DNA from: Pseudomonas sp. DTU12.3
GTDB taxonomy: Bacteria > Pseudomonadota > Gammaproteobacteria > Pseudomonadales > Pseudomonadaceae
Length of the DNA: 64,000 nt
Assembly: GCF_004124275.1 (NCBI RefSeq)
Contig: NZ_CP027218.1
Span: forward strand, 4,547,001 to 4,611,000
Reading direction: 5' to 3'
The translations under genes and the position numbers were made by a program. This document shows positions 8,361-16,785 of this stretch, piece after piece. The notes beneath the pieces are model-generated. The model searched no databases and was not told where the DNA came from. It saw nothing but the letters and a program-made list of their open reading frames with translations. Positions within the stretch are counted from its first letter, which is position 1. Each line of letters begins with the position of its first letter.

Positions 8361-8963
8361 ATGACCCTGAATACGCAATTGCCACCCTGCTCCATTCTGC
8401 TCCTGGCAGGCGGACGCGGCCAACGCATGGGCGGCCAGGACAAAGGACTGGTGGAGTGGCTGGGCGAACCGTTGATTGCCCATCTGCACCGCAAGGTGCG
8501 GGCGCTGACTGATGACCTGATCATCTCGTGCAACCGCAATAGTGAGCGTTATGCACCGTTTGCCGATCAGTTGGTCACAGATGACGAAGGCGATTTTCCC
8601 GGGCCGTTGGCCGGTATCCTTGCGGGCCTGAACGCCGCCCGCCATTCGCACCTGCTGGTGTTGCCGTGCGATGTTCCGCGGATTGACGCAGCACTGCTGC
8701 AAAGCATGCGCGAGACCGCCAGGCAGAATCCTGAAAAACCTTTAATGTTGCGCCATGACGGCCATTGGGAACCGCTGCTGTGTGTTATTCCGGCCGCCCT
8801 TTTGCCTGCATTCGAAGAGGCCTGGAACAGCGGTGAGCGCAGCCCTGGCCGGGTCATGCGCAACCTTGGCGCCTGTGCACTGGAATGCCCTGACAATGAC
8901 TCGCGACTGGCCAACCTCAATACCCCCGAACTGTTAAATTCGCACAACACTGTGTCAGACTGA
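8361..8963 (+). CDS. mobA: Molybdenum cofactor guanylyltransferase MobA
   Basis: This 200-residue nucleotidyltransferase has the N-terminal GTP-binding motif LLAGGRGQRMGGQDKGLVEW and the LPCDVPRID metal-binding site. MobA attaches GMP to molybdenum cofactor to make the bis-MGD form used by DMSO reductase-family enzymes. ATG 8361 follows GGAG at 7 bases. It is divergent from moaB-moeA, so this block covers the final steps of cofactor synthesis. Confidence 0.95.
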   Translation: MTLNTQLPPCSILLLAGGRGQRMGGQDKGLVEWLGEPLIAHLHRKVRALTDDLIISCNRNSERYAPFADQLVTDDEGDFPGPLAGILAGLNAARHSHLLVLPCDVPRIDAALLQSMRETARQNPEKPLMLRHDGHWEPLLCVIPAALLPAFEEAWNSGERSPGRVMRNLGACALECPDNDSRLANLNTPELLNSHNTVSD

Positions 8964-9041
8964 CAGCACTCAAGGAACTCTCACGCCTTGTATACGTCTC
9001 AAGCTCAGTAACCAAAAGAATTCCCATTCGGAGACACACCC

Positions 9042-9263
9042 ATGACTCAACGGACCCTCGCCACTTTCATGCTCGCACTGGGCCTGGCTACCCTCGCTGG
9101 TTGCTCGTCGCCTACAGTGATCACCTTGAATGACGGTCGCGAAATCCAGGCCGTCGACACCCCGAAATACGATGACGATTCGGGCTTCTACGAGTTCAAA
9201 CAGCTGGACGGCAAAGAAACTCGCATCAACAAGGATCAGGTTCGTACCGTTAAAGAGCTGTAA
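9042..9263 (+). CDS. YgdI/YgdR-type small lipoprotein
   Basis: This 73-residue protein has a lipoprotein signal peptide ending in the lipobox LAGC at about residue 21. The short beta domain that follows (VITLNDGREIQAVDTPKYD...GFYEFKQLDGK) is typical of the YgdI/YgdR (DUF903) family. Such proteins are found in the envelope and their role is unknown. A strong terminator follows, so it is probably monocistronic. Confidence 0.88.
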   Translation: MTQRTLATFMLALGLATLAGCSSPTVITLNDGREIQAVDTPKYDDDSGFYEFKQLDGKETRINKDQVRTVKEL

Positions 9264-9287
9264 GCTCTGGGTCGACACCGGATACAG

Positions 9288-9314
9288 AAAAGCCCGCATT
9301 ATTGCGGGCTTTTT
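9288..9314. terminator. Rho-independent terminator
   Basis: AAAA-GCCCGCA, a 4-base loop, TGCGGGC and a T-run lie 25 bases after the lipoprotein stop. The A-run on the other side may also let it end the convergent pseudouridine synthase transcript. Confidence 0.85.
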
Positions 9315-9340
9315 CATGGGCGCTGAAAAATGGACTCACC

Positions 9341-10231
9341 TCACCACTGCAAAGTGATCCGGCTCTCGAATTGCCGTTCTTCACCCGTCACCGGATCGAT
9401 AAATCGTAGCCCCTGCGCCAATAGTTTGAGCGGATTGGCGTAGTCATCCTCGACGTCTTTCAGCACATCCGGATAAAACGGATCGTTGCAGATGCTCGCG
9501 CCAAGGGCGGTCATGTGCACACGCAGTTGATGCTTCTTGCCGGTCACCGGGAACAGCCCATAACGCCAGAGTTCACCGTTTTTTTCACGGACTTCCACCG
9601 CTGTTTCGGTATTGCTGACACCCGGCCCTTCCTGCATGCGAAAGAACGGCTGGCCATCGACCAGGCGGCTTTTGTGGATCAGTGGAAAATCAAGATCGGG
9701 CAAGGCCGGGGCAATCGCCTCGTAACGCTTGTCGATCTGCCGTGTCGGGAACAGCGACTGGTAGGCCGAGCGGGTTTGCGGATTGGCCGAGAAAATCACC
9801 AACCCCGCCGTGTGCCGATCGATCCGGTGCAGCGGCACCAGATGGGGGTTGTCCAACCGCCGAATCAAGCGCCGCAGCAGGGTTTGCTCGACATACTCGC
9901 CGGCGGGTGTCACCGGCAGAAAATGCGGCTTGTCGGCGACCACCAGATGTTCATCGGCATAGAGAATCGACTCGACCACCGGAATCGGTTTTTCGTCCGG
10001 CACTTCGCGGAAGTAGTGAATCCGCAGACCTTCCTTGTACGGCAGATCCAGCGCGATCGGCTGGCCCTGACCATCGAGTACCCGACCGCGGGCAATCCGG
10101 TCCAGCCATTGCTCGCGGCCAATCGCACTGAAATGCTCGCACAGGCAATCGAGTACGGTCAGCCAGGAACCGGGCGGCAGGTACAGCGTGCTGGCCTGAT
10201 TGTGAGCAGCAGAGAAAGTAGAGGTGGACAT
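9341..10231 (-). CDS. RluA-family pseudouridine synthase
   Basis: This 296-residue protein has the RluA-family catalytic motif PLHRIDRHTAGLVIFS (catalytic Asp) and the preceding DEHLVVADKPHFLPV segment. It isomerises uridine to pseudouridine in rRNA or tRNA; the target site is not determinable here. ATG 10231 was taken rather than 10264 because the extra residues are not protein-like, although the ribosome site is weak. Confidence 0.88.
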   Translation of the reverse strand: MSTSTFSAAHNQASTLYLPPGSWLTVLDCLCEHFSAIGREQWLDRIARGRVLDGQGQPIALDLPYKEGLRIHYFREVPDEKPIPVVESILYADEHLVVADKPHFLPVTPAGEYVEQTLLRRLIRRLDNPHLVPLHRIDRHTAGLVIFSANPQTRSAYQSLFPTRQIDKRYEAIAPALPDLDFPLIHKSRLVDGQPFFRMQEGPGVSNTETAVEVREKNGELWRYGLFPVTGKKHQLRVHMTALGASICNDPFYPDVLKDVEDDYANPLKLLAQGLRFIDPVTGEERQFESRITLQW

Positions 10232-10302
10232 ACGCGAATTCGAATCCTCAAGACAGGGCGGCATTATCCAACACCGACGGAAACGAACCTAGCGCAGAAT
10301 CC

Positions 10303-10620
10303 TCAGGCGGGAATCGATTTGAGCGCCGCGGCCTCGGTGAACTCCTTGAGCCAGCGCAGCACATCGACGGCCTCCCAGCGTCCCGGATCATACAAGGCGT
10401 ACAGCAAACCCTGATAGCCGACCACATCGAGTTGCCGGTGGTAACCGGCACGCTGAAACAAGGCTTCGATCTCGGCAAAACAGGTGTTGAAATGCAGCTT
10501 GTTGAACGGCGTCTTGCCTTCCGTGACCAGCCCGTCCAGGCGCAATTCGAGGACGGCCTCGCGCACCACGTCAACCGACATCCGGTTCACGCTGTTCTTC
10601 AACTGTTCGACATTGACCAC
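10303..10620 (-). CDS. Small conserved protein of unknown function, probably SOS-controlled
   Basis: This 105-residue protein opens with GTG behind AGAGGG and reads VNVEQLKNSVNRMS. It is predominantly helical, has no membrane segment or signal peptide, and contains a central YHRQLDVVGYQGLLYALYD stretch. A textbook LexA box lies 24 bp upstream of its start, so it is probably induced by DNA damage. P. aeruginosa has a small LexA-regulated hypothetical gene (PA0922, from memory) that could be the equivalent; this was not verified. No enzymatic motif is visible. Confidence 0.75.
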   Translation of the reverse strand: MVNVEQLKNSVNRMSVDVVREAVLELRLDGLVTEGKTPFNKLHFNTCFAEIEALFQRAGYHRQLDVVGYQGLLYALYDPGRWEAVDVLRWLKEFTEAAALKSIPA

Positions 10621-10643
10621 GGTTCATCCCTCTGACGCAATTA

Positions 10644-10659
10644 CTGTATGAACATACAG
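10644..10659 (-). promoter_or_regulatory. LexA (SOS) box
   Basis: CTG-TATGAACATA-CAG is a near-perfect match to the gamma-proteobacterial LexA consensus CTG-N10-CAG. With its flanking A and T it makes an 18-bp inverted repeat. It lies 24 bp upstream of the start of the minus-strand 105-residue gene, where bound LexA would block transcription. The glutaredoxin-like gene ends on the other side, so the small gene is the only sensible target. Confidence 0.85.
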
Positions 10660-10733
10660 TAACCGAATAAACCGCAAAGTGCCAAGGGATGGATGCACGG
10701 TGACGACCAGCGGGGCAACGTTGCGAAAATCGC

Positions 10734-10970
10734 TCAGCGCAGGAACGCCACGACTTGATCGGCGCTGAACGGCCAGTCCAGTTCCGCACCGGTATCGACC
10801 CGACGCAGTACCGGGATGCGCAGGCTGTAAGCCTCGAACCAGCGCTCGTCTTCAGCGATGTCTACCAGCTCGACCAGCAGACCATGCTCGACAAAAGGCA
10901 TCAGCTCGGCTTCAGCCACTTCACAGAGATGGCACCCCAGGGTGCCGAACAGCTGACATTCAGGAGGCAT
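10734..10970 (-). CDS. Glutaredoxin-like protein
   Basis: This 78-residue thioredoxin-fold protein has the redox motif GCHLCE near residues 12-17, a cis-proline in RIPVLRR, and a short C-terminal helix. It belongs to the small glutaredoxin-like DUF836 group. It probably acts in thiol-disulfide exchange; no partner is evident. It precedes the LexA-box gene on the same strand, with 113 bp between them. Confidence 0.82.
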   Translation of the reverse strand: MPPECQLFGTLGCHLCEVAEAELMPFVEHGLLVELVDIAEDERWFEAYSLRIPVLRRVDTGAELDWPFSADQVVAFLR

Positions 10971-11166
10971 GTGCGCTCAACCAACAATTAATTCGCCCAT
11001 TCTAGGCCCCCCTCCAAAAGCCGTCGACCCGCTACTGCCCAAAGGCTCGAGCGCTGCACGCGCAAAACCCTGACGCACATCAGTTGGCAGAAATGGCAAT
11101 TACGCGATCCTCCCGGACTTTTTGCCTCTACGCTTGAGAAGCTTGAGCCTGACATCGGAGTGTCCC

Positions 11167-12879
11167 GTGTTTGCCAATCTGTTGATCATCCTCGCCTCGT
11201 CCCTCGTGGTGATTGCCCTGTTCCGGCGCCTGCGCCTGCCACCGGTTCTGGGTTACCTGTGCGTCGGATTACTGGTCGGGCCGAGTGCCTTCGACTGGGT
11301 CAATGAGAGTGAACACCTGCCCGATGTGGCTGAACTGGGCGTGGTGTTCCTGCTGTTTTCGCTGGGGTTGGAGTTCTCCCTGTCGAAGATGATTGCACTG
11401 CGTCAGGTGGTGTTTCGTCTGGGCAGTCAGCAGGTGTTGATCAGCACCGCGTTGCTGGGTTCGCTGCTGATGCTGCTGGGCATGCCGCTGACGCCTGCGC
11501 TGTTGCTGGGCGCAGGGCTGTCGTTGTCGTCCACGGCCATCGTCACCAAGGAATTGGGTAGCCTTGGTGAGGTGTTCAGCAGTCACGGCCAGAATGCGGT
11601 CGGCGTTTTACTGTTTCAGGATGTCGTCGCCGTGTTGCTGCTGACGCTGGTCCCGGTATTCGCCGGCAGCAGCGACCAGGCCTGGTATTGGGCTTTACCG
11701 CTGACCCTGGCAAAAACCGTGGTGCTGTTTGTCGGGCTGCTGCTGGCCAGTCGCTGGTTGCTACCACGGCTGTTCCATGAAGTTGCCGCGTCGCGCTCGG
11801 CGGAGTTGTTCGTGCTGCTGGCGTTGGTGATCGTACTGCTGACAGCATGGCTCACGCATTTGCTGGGTTTGTCGCCTGCTCTGGGGGCCTTCCTCGCTGG
11901 CATGTTGCTGGGTGAAAGCCACTATCGGCATCAGATCGAGGCGGACATTCGGCCGTTCCGCGACATTCTGCTCGGGGTGTTTTTTGTCAGCATCGGCATG
12001 CTGATCGATCTGCAATTGTTCGTCAGCCACAGTCTGTTGATCCTCGGCCTCACGCTGGGACTGATGATCATCAAGGGCATCGTCGTCGCGCTGCTGGTGA
12101 AGTGGCGCGGCAGTGACAGTGAAACGGCATGGCGCAGTGGCCTGGCGTTGGCGCAGGGTGGCGAATTCTGTTTTGCCTTGATGGCACAGATGCAGCAGAA
12201 CAGCCTGATGCCCAATGAACTGGGCGCGCTGCTGCTCGCAGCGACATTCTGCTCGATGCTGCTGACCCCGCTGTTATTGCGCGCCGCGCCACGCCTCGCT
12301 GCGGCCTTGCACCGCAAGCCCAATCAGGAAGCGCAGATCGAGGAGATCAGCGCGCTCAATGCTGGCCTCGATAAACATGTGGTTATTTGCGGGTACGGCC
12401 GGGTCGGCCAATCCATCGGCCGTTTCATGCGCAACGCCAGCCAACCTTTCATTGCGCTGGACAATGATCCGGTACGAATACAGGAAGCCGCCTCGGGCGA
12501 AAGCGACGTGCACTACGGCGACTCATCGCGCGGCGATCTGTTGACCGCCGTCGGCCTGTTGCGCGCGAGGTTACTGGTGATCGCCGTCGACCAGAGTGAT
12601 GTGGCCCTGCGCATCCTCAAGGAGGCGCGCCGGCTCAACGCGCACGTGCCGATTCTGGTGCGCACCCGCGACGACAGCCAATGGGCTGAACTGAAAGCCG
12701 CCGGCGCCACCGAAGTGGTGCCGGAGCTGCTGGAATCGAGCCTGATGCTCGCCTCTCACGCGCTGATCATGCTCGGACTGCCGGCGCATCAGGTGCAGGA
12801 GAAAGTCGATCAGGTGCGTATCGATCGCTATCGCCTGCTGCACGGCTTCTACCCGGGAGCCGTCGATGAGGAGACTTAA
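11167..12879 (+). CDS. Kef-type monovalent cation:proton antiporter
   Basis: This 570-residue CPA2-family protein has about 12 membrane helices (residues 1-375), including the LFSLGLEFS and GAGLSLSSTAIV motifs. A cytoplasmic TrkA-N nucleotide-binding domain follows, starting at HVVICGYGRVG near residue 403. It probably exchanges K+ or Na+ for protons and is gated by NAD(H) or a related ligand. A GTG start at 11167 was chosen because GGAG precedes it; the longer frame from 11122 lacks a ribosome site. No KefG/KefF partner is adjacent. It overlaps the convergent amt gene by 4 bp. Confidence 0.9.
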   Translation: MFANLLIILASSLVVIALFRRLRLPPVLGYLCVGLLVGPSAFDWVNESEHLPDVAELGVVFLLFSLGLEFSLSKMIALRQVVFRLGSQQVLISTALLGSLLMLLGMPLTPALLLGAGLSLSSTAIVTKELGSLGEVFSSHGQNAVGVLLFQDVVAVLLLTLVPVFAGSSDQAWYWALPLTLAKTVVLFVGLLLASRWLLPRLFHEVAASRSAELFVLLALVIVLLTAWLTHLLGLSPALGAFLAGMLLGESHYRHQIEADIRPFRDILLGVFFVSIGMLIDLQLFVSHSLLILGLTLGLMIIKGIVVALLVKWRGSDSETAWRSGLALAQGGEFCFALMAQMQQNSLMPNELGALLLAATFCSMLLTPLLLRAAPRLAAALHRKPNQEAQIEEISALNAGLDKHVVICGYGRVGQSIGRFMRNASQPFIALDNDPVRIQEAASGESDVHYGDSSRGDLLTAVGLLRARLLVIAVDQSDVALRILKEARRLNAHVPILVRTRDDSQWAELKAAGATEVVPELLESSLMLASHALIMLGLPAHQVQEKVDQVRIDRYRLLHGFYPGAVDEET

Positions 12880-14084
12880 TCCTGGCTCACCGCGCCGATC
12901 TTGTGCAGTGAAAGATCGGCGCCGTAATACTCTTGTTCCTGACTCAGGCGCAGCCCGTGCAGCGCCTTGATCGCGCCGTAGACCACGAACCCGCCGAGCA
13001 GCGCCACGGCGACACCCAGCGCGGTGCCGAGCAACTGGCTGATGAGGCTGACGCCGCCGATGCCACCCAGCGCAGTCTGGCCGAAGATACCGCAGGCAAT
13101 CCCGCCCCACACGCCACACAAACCGTGCAATGGCCAGACACCCAGCACATCGTCGATGCGCCATTTGACCTGCGCAGCGGTAAAGCACCAGACGAACAAT
13201 GCACCGGCAATCGCTCCGGTCACCAAGGCGCCGACCGGGTGCATCAAATCAGAACCGGCACAGATCGCCACCAGGCCAGCCAACGGGCCGTTGTGCAGAA
13301 AACCCGGGTCATTGCGCCCGACGAGCAATGCCGCCATGGTGCCGCCGACCATCGCCATCAACGAGTTGACCGCGACCAGACCACTGACGCCTTGCAACGT
13401 CTGCGCACTCATCACGTTGAAACCGAACCAGCCGACAATCAGAATCCACGAACCGAGCGCCAGAAACGGAATGCTCGACGGCGCGAATGCGACCAGTCGT
13501 CCATCGCGATAGCGGCCATTGCGCGGGCCCAGCAACAGCACGGCAGCCAGCGCCAGCCAGCCGCCCATGGCGTGCACCACCACCGATCCGGCGAAATCAT
13601 GGAAGGCAGCACCGAACTGCAACGTCAGCCAGGCTTGCAGGCCATAGTTGCCATTCCAGATCATGCCTTCGAAAAACGGGTAGATGAAGGCCACGATCAA
13701 TGCCGTGGCGCACAGCTGCGGAACGAAGCGCGCTCGTTCGGCAATGCCGCCGGAAATGATCGCCGGAATCGCCGCAGCAAAGGTCAGCAGGAAGAAAAAC
13801 TTCACCAACCCGTAACCATGATCGGCACTCAGTACAGCCGCCGGCTGCATGAACGTCACGCCGTAGGAGATCCAATAGCCTATAAAGAAATAGGCCAGCG
13901 TCGAGACGGCGAAATCACTGAGGATTTTCGACAATGCGTTGACCTGGTTCTTCTGCCGGACGGTTCCGACCTCGAGAAAGGCGAAGCCGGCATGCATGGC
14001 CAGGACCATCACCGCGCCGATCAGAATGAACAACGTATTGGAGCTGTGAACCAGCGTGTCCACAGCGCTTTGCAGATTTTCCAT
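12876..14084 (-). CDS. amt: Ammonium transporter, Amt family
   Basis: This 402-residue membrane protein has about 11 helices. It keeps the twin pore histidines, one in FAGSVVVHAMGGW and one in GVWPLHGLCGVWGG, and the FFLLTFAAAIPAIISG helix. It conducts ammonium across the inner membrane. Unlike the usual glnK-amtB pair there is no adjacent PII gene, and the start used here gives no cleavable leader. The frame is open to 14351, but those 89 residues look non-coding and ATG 14084 begins at the expected first helix. Confidence 0.92.
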   Translation of the reverse strand: MENLQSAVDTLVHSSNTLFILIGAVMVLAMHAGFAFLEVGTVRQKNQVNALSKILSDFAVSTLAYFFIGYWISYGVTFMQPAAVLSADHGYGLVKFFFLLTFAAAIPAIISGGIAERARFVPQLCATALIVAFIYPFFEGMIWNGNYGLQAWLTLQFGAAFHDFAGSVVVHAMGGWLALAAVLLLGPRNGRYRDGRLVAFAPSSIPFLALGSWILIVGWFGFNVMSAQTLQGVSGLVAVNSLMAMVGGTMAALLVGRNDPGFLHNGPLAGLVAICAGSDLMHPVGALVTGAIAGALFVWCFTAAQVKWRIDDVLGVWPLHGLCGVWGGIACGIFGQTALGGIGGVSLISQLLGTALGVAVALLGGFVVYGAIKALHGLRLSQEQEYYGADLSLHKIGAVSQD

Positions 14085-14389
14085 GAATAGGCAGACCTGA
14101 AGGCTAAAAAGGCACCAAAGCGGTTCGTGCGCACATTTCATGCACCAAGTTGCGACCGCGCGGTCACCGAATGGAATTTCGGCTGAACCGTTTTGGCGCA
14201 CGAGGTCGATGTGCTGACACCCACCGGGATTATTTGAGTTAAGGTTTTCCTGCATGCGCGCCCGGCAACAGCGCACGACTTGCGAGCGACGCACCACGAC
14301 ACAGCAAAAGTTGTACCAGTCATTTCTACTGAACCTTCGCGCAAGGCTCATACTCGAACGCTTCAGACGTCACTTACGGAGATCCACCC
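14085..14389. other. Intergenic region between amt and the elaB-like operon
   Basis: About 305 bp hold the divergent promoters of amt and the ElaB/YqjE operon. No convincing sigma-54 promoter on the amt strand, operator or RNA gene was found. A 5'-proximal extension of the amt frame runs through most of it. Confidence 0.4.
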
Positions 14390-14704
14390 ATGGCCAGCAT
14401 CAAGGCAAAGACTGCTCAAGAAATCCTCATGAACGACTTCCAGACCCTGGTCGCCGACACCGAACGGTTGCTCGAGCACACCGCCACCCTGGCCGGCGAT
14501 CAGGCGGATGAACTGCGCGAACAGATTCACGACAGCCTGCTGCGTGCCCGGGAAACTTTGAAGTTGACCGAAGACACCTTGCGCGAACGCGGTCAGGCTG
14601 CTGTCAGCGCCACTGAAGATTATGTCTCGGCCAATCCATGGCAATCGGTGGGCATCGCGGCCGGTGTCGGCTTTCTGATTGGCCTGCTGGCCACGCGGCG
14701 CTGA
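14390..14704 (+). CDS. ElaB/YqjD-like membrane-anchored protein (DUF883)
   Basis: This 104-residue protein has a long acidic helix and a C-terminal hydrophobic segment with glycine spacing (GIAAGVGFLIGLLATRR). It matches the ElaB/YqjD (DUF883) pattern of inner-membrane proteins that bind stationary-phase ribosomes in E. coli. GGAG lies 11 bases before ATG. It is first of three short genes in the order known for yqjD-yqjE-yqjK. Confidence 0.88.
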   Translation: MASIKAKTAQEILMNDFQTLVADTERLLEHTATLAGDQADELREQIHDSLLRARETLKLTEDTLRERGQAAVSATEDYVSANPWQSVGIAAGVGFLIGLLATRR

Positions 14705-14706
14705 TC

Positions 14707-15093
14707 ATGTCGATCGGTGAATCCGGCCCGACTGCGGGCACCGCCTCCTCCACCCGGCGCCTGGGCGCAGCCGTTCTCGGTCTGCTGCACAGCCATGTCG
14801 AATTGTTCGGCATCGAATTACAGGAGCAAAAATCACGCACCGTCAGCCTGTTGCTGTTCGCAGGCCTGGCGCTGGTGTTTGCTCTGCTGTTGCTGGTGGG
14901 TTTATCGACACTGGTCATGATCATCTTCTGGGACACTTATCGCCTTGCCGCGATCATCGGCCTGTGCGTGTTTTATACCCTGGCTTCGATCTTCTGCGGG
15001 CTGCGCCTCAAGGCTGCGATTTTCGATGAGTCCTCGCCCTTCCACGGCACGCTCGAAGAGCTCGCCAACGACCGGGAGCGCCTGCTGCCATGA
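14707..15093 (+). CDS. YqjE-like phage-holin-superfamily membrane protein
   Basis: This 128-residue protein has two strong membrane helices (about 48-70 and 78-98) after an amphipathic N-terminus (HSHVELFGIELQEQ), the pattern of the YqjE/holin III superfamily family. It starts 3 bases after the ElaB-like stop and overlaps the next gene, so the three are one operon. Its role is unknown; envelope stress has been suggested for relatives. Confidence 0.85.
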   Translation: MSIGESGPTAGTASSTRRLGAAVLGLLHSHVELFGIELQEQKSRTVSLLLFAGLALVFALLLLVGLSTLVMIIFWDTYRLAAIIGLCVFYTLASIFCGLRLKAAIFDESSPFHGTLEELANDRERLLP

Positions 15094-15428
15094 GCCTGCC
15101 TGAACTTCCACACAACAGCTCACGCCGGGAAATGCGCAAGGCACTGATTCGCTTGCGCATGGAAATGCATCGCCAGGAAATCCGTCATGAAGTCGGGCAA
15201 GTGCTGCAGCCATTGCAGCGCGTGCGCGGCATGACGCAGAACCTGCACGACGGTTTTGGTATCAAGCACGCGCCGTTGTGGGGCGTGGCCGCTGTCACGC
15301 TACTGGGCTTTCTCACCGGCAAAGGCGCAAAAAGCGGCGGCGTCGGTGGTCTGACCCGGTTGGTTCGACTGGGCACCAGCCTTGGCCCGTTGATCAAACT
15401 GGTGATGCAGAGTTCAAGCAAACGCTAA
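15090..15428 (+). CDS. YqjK-position basic membrane protein
   Basis: This 112-residue protein overlaps the previous gene by an ATGA. It has an arginine-rich amphipathic N-terminus (residues 10-40) and one short hydrophobic segment (APLWGVAAVTLLGFLTG). It occupies the yqjK position of the operon. It is probably a membrane-associated partner of the two preceding proteins; no further function is visible. Confidence 0.8.
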   Translation: MSLPELPHNSSRREMRKALIRLRMEMHRQEIRHEVGQVLQPLQRVRGMTQNLHDGFGIKHAPLWGVAAVTLLGFLTGKGAKSGGVGGLTRLVRLGTSLGPLIKLVMQSSSKR

Positions 15429-15552
15429 GCCGATACATCTGGCTACATTCTTGCACTGTCGCTGGGATGAACCTCTTTACCCGGAGGTTCAATCCCGCGC
15501 GCCTACCCGGTCGGCGGGGTTCAACCAGAACAAGAACGACTAAGGAGGCCTC

Positions 15553-16716
15553 GTGATCGACGGGCAACCGCTCGCCTGCTTTCAGCCTTTCATCGATACC
15601 GCCACCGGACGTATTGCAGGCGTCGAAGCATTGGGCCGCCTGCGCCAGCCTGATGGTCAACTGACGTCGGTCGGGCCGCTGTTCGCCGACCCGCGCATGC
15701 CAGCCATCGCCTTACGCCGCCTCGACCGGCAGATCCGCGCCAATGCCATAAGCCGTCTGCATGAAGCGCCGGCAGACTGGTTTCTCAGCCTCAACATGTC
15801 GCCGCGCTGGATCAGCCGTCTGCGCCCGGACCAGGCCCTGCCCAGTCTCAAGCAACTGGCGCGACACAACGTCGATCCGCAACGCATCGTGTTCGAAATC
15901 ACTGAACTGGGCGGCAACGGCCAACGTCTGGCCGAGGTCGTTGCGCGTTATCGCGATGCTGGCGCGAGAATCGCCATTGACGATTTTGGTGCCGGCTATT
16001 CACAACTTGATCGCGTACTGGCGCTGCAACCGGACATCCTCAAACTCGACATGCGCCTGTTCCAGGCCGCCGCCCTTGGCGGGCCGAGCAGTGAGGTGGT
16101 CAAGGCACTCGCGCAGATGGCCGAGAAAACCGGCTGCTGGATCATCGCCGAAGGGGTAGAGACCGAAGCGCAACTGAATTTCGCCCTCGAATGCGGATCA
16201 CGTTACGTGCAGGGTTTTCTCTTCGCCCGCGCGCAGGAAGCGTTCTTTGCCACCGATGCTTTCGTGCCGCGCTTCGCCGAACTGCGCCAGCGCTATGTGC
16301 AACAGAAACTCGCCGAGCGCGGACGTTTGATGCAGATGCGCCAGCAACTCGGCGAATTGATGGCCATCCTGCAAGGCTGGGCCGGGGCGCATGCACCGCT
16401 CAGTGCACTGCCGCAACTGGAAGCCTTTCCCTGGCTGCTGCGCTTTTACCAGTGCGACCGCCACGGCACGCAACTGACCCCAAACCTGGAGTGGCGACAC
16501 AACGGCTGGGTCGCCGATAACCGCTATCTGGGCCACAACTGGTCATGGCGTCCGTACTTCTATCACCTGCTCGCCGAGGGCTGGGAGGAGCGGCGCCTGA
16601 CGCTGTCCAACACCTACCGCGACGCCACCAGCAATCAGTATTGCCTGACGGCCGGGCAGTTTTTCGATAACGGCGAGCGGCTGCTGTTGATCGACATTGA
16701 CGCCGCAGGGTTGTAG
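15553..16716 (+). CDS. EAL-domain c-di-GMP phosphodiesterase with a C-terminal sensor-like domain
   Basis: Residues 1-245 form an EAL domain. Visible catalytic or metal positions are the E of VEALGRLR, N in LSLNMSP, E in FEITELGG, the pair in IDDFGAGYS, K in ILKLD and E in AEGVE, so activity is plausible. Residues 265-387 form a second domain (ending QFFDNGERLLLIDID) that resembles the PAS/Cache-like C-terminus of Bacillus YkuI. That would make it a cytoplasmic, ligand-modulated phosphodiesterase. The GTG start follows AGGAGG. It is on the same strand as the ElaB-like operon but 125 bp away. Confidence 0.88.
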   Translation: MIDGQPLACFQPFIDTATGRIAGVEALGRLRQPDGQLTSVGPLFADPRMPAIALRRLDRQIRANAISRLHEAPADWFLSLNMSPRWISRLRPDQALPSLKQLARHNVDPQRIVFEITELGGNGQRLAEVVARYRDAGARIAIDDFGAGYSQLDRVLALQPDILKLDMRLFQAAALGGPSSEVVKALAQMAEKTGCWIIAEGVETEAQLNFALECGSRYVQGFLFARAQEAFFATDAFVPRFAELRQRYVQQKLAERGRLMQMRQQLGELMAILQGWAGAHAPLSALPQLEAFPWLLRFYQCDRHGTQLTPNLEWRHNGWVADNRYLGHNWSWRPYFYHLLAEGWEERRLTLSNTYRDATSNQYCLTAGQFFDNGERLLLIDIDAAGL

Positions 16717-16785
16717 TTCCGCTTGCAGGCATGCGCACGAACCGGGAAGCTAGGGCAACAGTCATCCTGACGGAGAGAATCAGCC

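Noticed and set aside
14130..14160. Sigma-54 promoter for amt (TGCACCAAGTTGC)
   Set aside because: The match is on the plus strand, pointing away from amt, and the spacing between the GC-type boxes is one base short.
14085..14351. N-terminal extension of the Amt protein
   Set aside because: The 89 added residues lack a signal peptide pattern and membrane helix, and ATG 14084 begins at the expected first helix.
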